This document shows positions 5,025-6,608 of a DNA stretch of 6,608 nucleotides, in pieces (position 1 is the first letter of the stretch; each line of letters starts with the position of its first letter). The DNA is from Clostridiales bacterium (GTDB taxonomy: Bacteria; Bacillota; Clostridia; Christensenellales; Aristaeellaceae), in NCBI GenBank assembly GCA_012514225.1, contig JAAZAQ010000138.1, positions 1 through 6,608 on the forward strand. The letters are read 5' to 3'. Under the pieces are notes generated by a model. The model saw only the letters and a list, made by a program, of their open reading frames with translations, was not told where the DNA came from and ran no database searches. The position numbers and the translations under genes were made by a program.

Positions 5025-6458
5025 ATGACGGAATCCTTGCTGGAGCTGCTGCAGCGCGCCTGCCCGAACACCCTGCCCATGCACATGCCGGGGCATAAGC
5101 GCAACACCATGCTCGCGCCTTACCTGAAGACCCTGGCCGCGGAGCTGGACATCACCGAGATCAAGGGGTTCGACCACCTGCACGCGCCCGGCGGCGTCCT
5201 GCAGGAAGCGATGGAAGACGCCGCGGTCGTATTCGGGGCAAACCGCACCTTTTTCCTCGTCAACGGCAGCACGGTGGGAATCCTGGCGGCCATCCGCGCG
5301 GTGACCGCGCCGGGGGACAGCGTGCTGCTGGCGCGCAACTGCCACCGCTCCGTCTATCACGCGCTGGCGCTCAACAGCCTGAAACCCTATTTCATTTACC
5401 CGCAGACCAATCTGCGCTACCAGATCGCGGCTTCCCTGTCCGTCAAAAAAATCGAAAGCGCCATCGCGCAGCACCAGGACGCCCGGGTGCTCATCGTCAC
5501 CTGTCCGACCTACGAGGGTGTGATGAGTGACCTGACGGCAATCATCGCCCTGGCACACCGGCACGGCCTGACGGTCATCGTGGACGAGGCGCACGGCGCG
5601 CACCTCGGTTTTTCGCCTTATTTCCCCACCGGCGCCGTCGCCGCGGGGGCTGATATCGTCATCCAGAGCCTTCACAAAACCATGCCCTCCCTGACCCAGA
5701 CCGCGCTGGCGCACGTGCGCTCTCCCGCGCTGGCCAGCGAAATGCAGCGCCAGCTTTCCGTGTTTGAGACCACCAGCCCCTCCTTCCTCCTATTGGCCAG
5801 CATCGACGGATGCGTCCGCCTCATCCGCCAGCGCGGCGAGGAGCTGTTCGCCCAATGGGCGGCGGCCTTGTCCGCCTTTGACCAAAAAGCCTCCCGGCTC
5901 AAACATCTGCGCGTTCTGGGCTACGGCAAGGAGCGCGGCAGGAACCTGGAAAACGTCTTCGGCCTGGAGCCCAGCAAGATTTTCATCTCGACACTCAACA
6001 CCAACGTCAACGGCTACGAGCTGGCGGAGCTGCTGCGCAACCGCTTTTCCACAGAGCCGGAGATGATTACGCCCCAGGGCGTGCTGGCCATGACCGGCAT
6101 GGGGGATACCGTGTTCACCATGGAGCGCCTGGGCGACAGCCTGCTGGCCATTGACAGGGAGCTCACGCCCGCCAAATCCGTCAAGGTGCCGCTGATGGCG
6201 CCGGAGATGCGCATCACCGTCCCCATCGCCACCGCGGAGCGCGCGCCTTTTATCTTATTGCCCATCGAGGATACGGAAGGCTATGTCCTGGCGGAGAACA
6301 TCACCGTGTATCCGCCCGGCATTCCCGTCATCGTGCCGGGGGAGGTCATGAACCAGCAGGCCATCCGGTATCTCCTCGCGGCAAGGGAGGCGGGCAACAC
6401 CATCCTGCGCTCCCGCTCCGACGTGGACGGCCAGGTTGCCGTGCTGAGGGACTCTTAA
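5025..6458 (+). CDS. PLP-dependent Orn/Lys/Arg decarboxylase family protein (short, SpeA/YaaO type)
   Basis: The 477-residue protein is a fold type I amino acid decarboxylase of the Orn/Lys/Arg group, short form without the N-terminal wing domain of the E. coli enzymes. It starts with the family segment MHMPGHKRN (19-27). NGSTVG at 80-85 binds the cofactor phosphate. The conserved NCHRS (105-109) follows, then VDEAHGAH (186-193), whose D187 contacts the pyridine nitrogen. The PLP lysine is K218 in SLHKTMPSLTQ. The C-terminal domain has ENITVYPPGIPVIVPGE (about 424-440), typical of the group. Decarboxylation of arginine to agmatine would feed polyamine synthesis; lysine or ornithine are equally allowed by the sequence, so no symbol is given. 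In Bacillus, yaaO precedes tmk, but here a promoter and an apparently exported protein follow instead. ATG 5025 has GAGGT at 5015-5019 five bases upstream. It has its own promoter; no clear terminator is seen after it. Confidence 0.92.
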   Translation: MTESLLELLQRACPNTLPMHMPGHKRNTMLAPYLKTLAAELDITEIKGFDHLHAPGGVLQEAMEDAAVVFGANRTFFLVNGSTVGILAAIRAVTAPGDSVLLARNCHRSVYHALALNSLKPYFIYPQTNLRYQIAASLSVKKIESAIAQHQDARVLIVTCPTYEGVMSDLTAIIALAHRHGLTVIVDEAHGAHLGFSPYFPTGAVAAGADIVIQSLHKTMPSLTQTALAHVRSPALASEMQRQLSVFETTSPSFLLLASIDGCVRLIRQRGEELFAQWAAALSAFDQKASRLKHLRVLGYGKERGRNLENVFGLEPSKIFISTLNTNVNGYELAELLRNRFSTEPEMITPQGVLAMTGMGDTVFTMERLGDSLLAIDRELTPAKSVKVPLMAPEMRITVPIATAERAPFILLPIEDTEGYVLAENITVYPPGIPVIVPGEVMNQQAIRYLLAAREAGNTILRSRSDVDGQVAVLRDS

Positions 6459-6490
6459 GCCCGTTTAACCGCTTGTCAGATTATGAACAA

Positions 6491-6501
6491 GGTGTAACAC
6501 C
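6491..6501. promoter_or_regulatory. Eleven-base palindrome upstream of the last promoter
   Basis: GGTGT-A-ACACC is a perfect palindrome around one central base, ending 13 bases before the -35 element at 6515. It is nested between CAAGG (6488-6492) and CCTTG (6508-6512), which are also complementary. This is a plausible position for an activator or repressor site. No T run is present, so it is not a standard terminator for the gene before it. Confidence 0.3.
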
Positions 6502-6512
6502 GTCCGGCCTTG

Positions 6513-6553
6513 GCTTGCGGCGGTTGGAAGGGTATGCCATAATGGCCGCAGGC
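6513..6553. repeat. Inverted repeat enclosing the last promoter
   Basis: GCTTGCGGC (6513-6521) and GCCGCAGGC (6545-6553) are complementary at eight of nine positions, with one T/G mismatch, across a 23-base spacer. The left arm covers the -35 hexamer and the right arm the predicted transcription start. It may be an operator; chance is possible. Confidence 0.3.
6515..6543 (+). promoter_or_regulatory. Promoter of the downstream partial gene, extended -10 type
   Basis: CATAAT (6538-6543) is a 5/6 -10 match preceded by TGC (6535-6537), the extended -10 signature. TTGCGG (6515-6520) is a weak -35 at an exact 17-base spacing. Transcription should begin near 6550, about 28 bases before ATG 6578. 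Confidence 0.65.
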
Positions 6554-6577
6554 GTTAAGCTTGAAAGGAATTTTTGC

Positions 6578-6608
6578 ATGAAAACCAGATTGTTGGCCCT
6601 GGCGCTTG
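6578..6608 (+). CDS. Start of an apparently exported protein, cut by the window edge
   Basis: Ten codons are visible: MKTRLLALAL, a positively charged N-terminus running into a hydrophobic stretch, as at the start of a signal peptide or signal anchor. AAAGGAA (6564-6570) ends seven bases before ATG 6578 and is a good ribosome binding site, and a promoter lies at 6515-6543. The opening is similar in style to the transpeptidase signal peptide at 3135. Product unknown. Confidence 0.65.
   Translation, partial: MKTRLLALAL

Noticed and set aside
3081..5714. 877-codon open frame on the minus strand
   Set aside because: It runs antisense through two well-supported genes, the strong terminator and two promoters. 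Its predicted protein has no recognisable motif. Long antisense frames are expected where GC-rich codon use suppresses stop codons on the other strand.
1..6608. Mobile element, CRISPR array, tRNA, rRNA, toxin-antitoxin or defence system
   Set aside because: No transposase or integrase, no regularly spaced repeats, no cloverleaf or rRNA-like sequence, and no small paired genes were seen on either strand. The four complete genes are ordinary metabolic or cell-wall families.

Overview
The window is a GC-rich stretch (by eye a little over 60% G+C) from a bacterium, most likely a Gram-positive Clostridia-type Firmicute. The reasons are strong Shine-Dalgarno sites of the GAGGT type, an exported L,D-transpeptidase with several peptidoglycan-binding repeats joined by Pro/Thr/Ser linkers, a short wing-less Orn/Lys/Arg decarboxylase of the Bacillus SpeA/YaaO type, and a COG2509-type flavoprotein common in anaerobes. 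The taxon is an inference from gene style and not from a marker gene.

Layout: four complete genes and the start of a fifth, all on the + strand. (1) 60-1463, FAD-dependent dehydrogenase with a four-cysteine cluster next to the flavin site. (2) 1464-1660, a leader that can fold into a three-way junction, then 1661-2863, a PLP enzyme of the Cys/Met family whose active-site residues match E. coli cystathionine beta-lyase. (3) A weak terminator near 2896-2919, an unexplained long hairpin at 2998-3037, and a good sigma-A promoter at 3075-3103, then 3135-4853, a secreted L,D-transpeptidase with four peptidoglycan-binding domains. (4) A strong terminator at 4871-4895 and a sigma-A promoter at 4933-4961, then 5025-6458, a PLP-dependent Orn/Lys/Arg decarboxylase. 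(5) A promoter at 6515-6543 and the first ten codons of an apparently exported protein from 6578, cut by the window edge.

The genes do not form an obvious pathway. Genes 3, 4 and 5 each have their own promoter, and a terminator separates gene 3 from gene 4, so they look like single transcription units. Genes 1 and 2 could be read together, because no terminator is visible between them. The set reads as ordinary chromosomal metabolism and cell-wall maintenance. I see no mobile element, CRISPR array, tRNA, rRNA or defence system. The most interesting items are small: the cysteine cluster of the flavoprotein, the structured leader before the lyase, the unexplained hairpin before the transpeptidase promoter, and inverted repeats overlapping the promoters.
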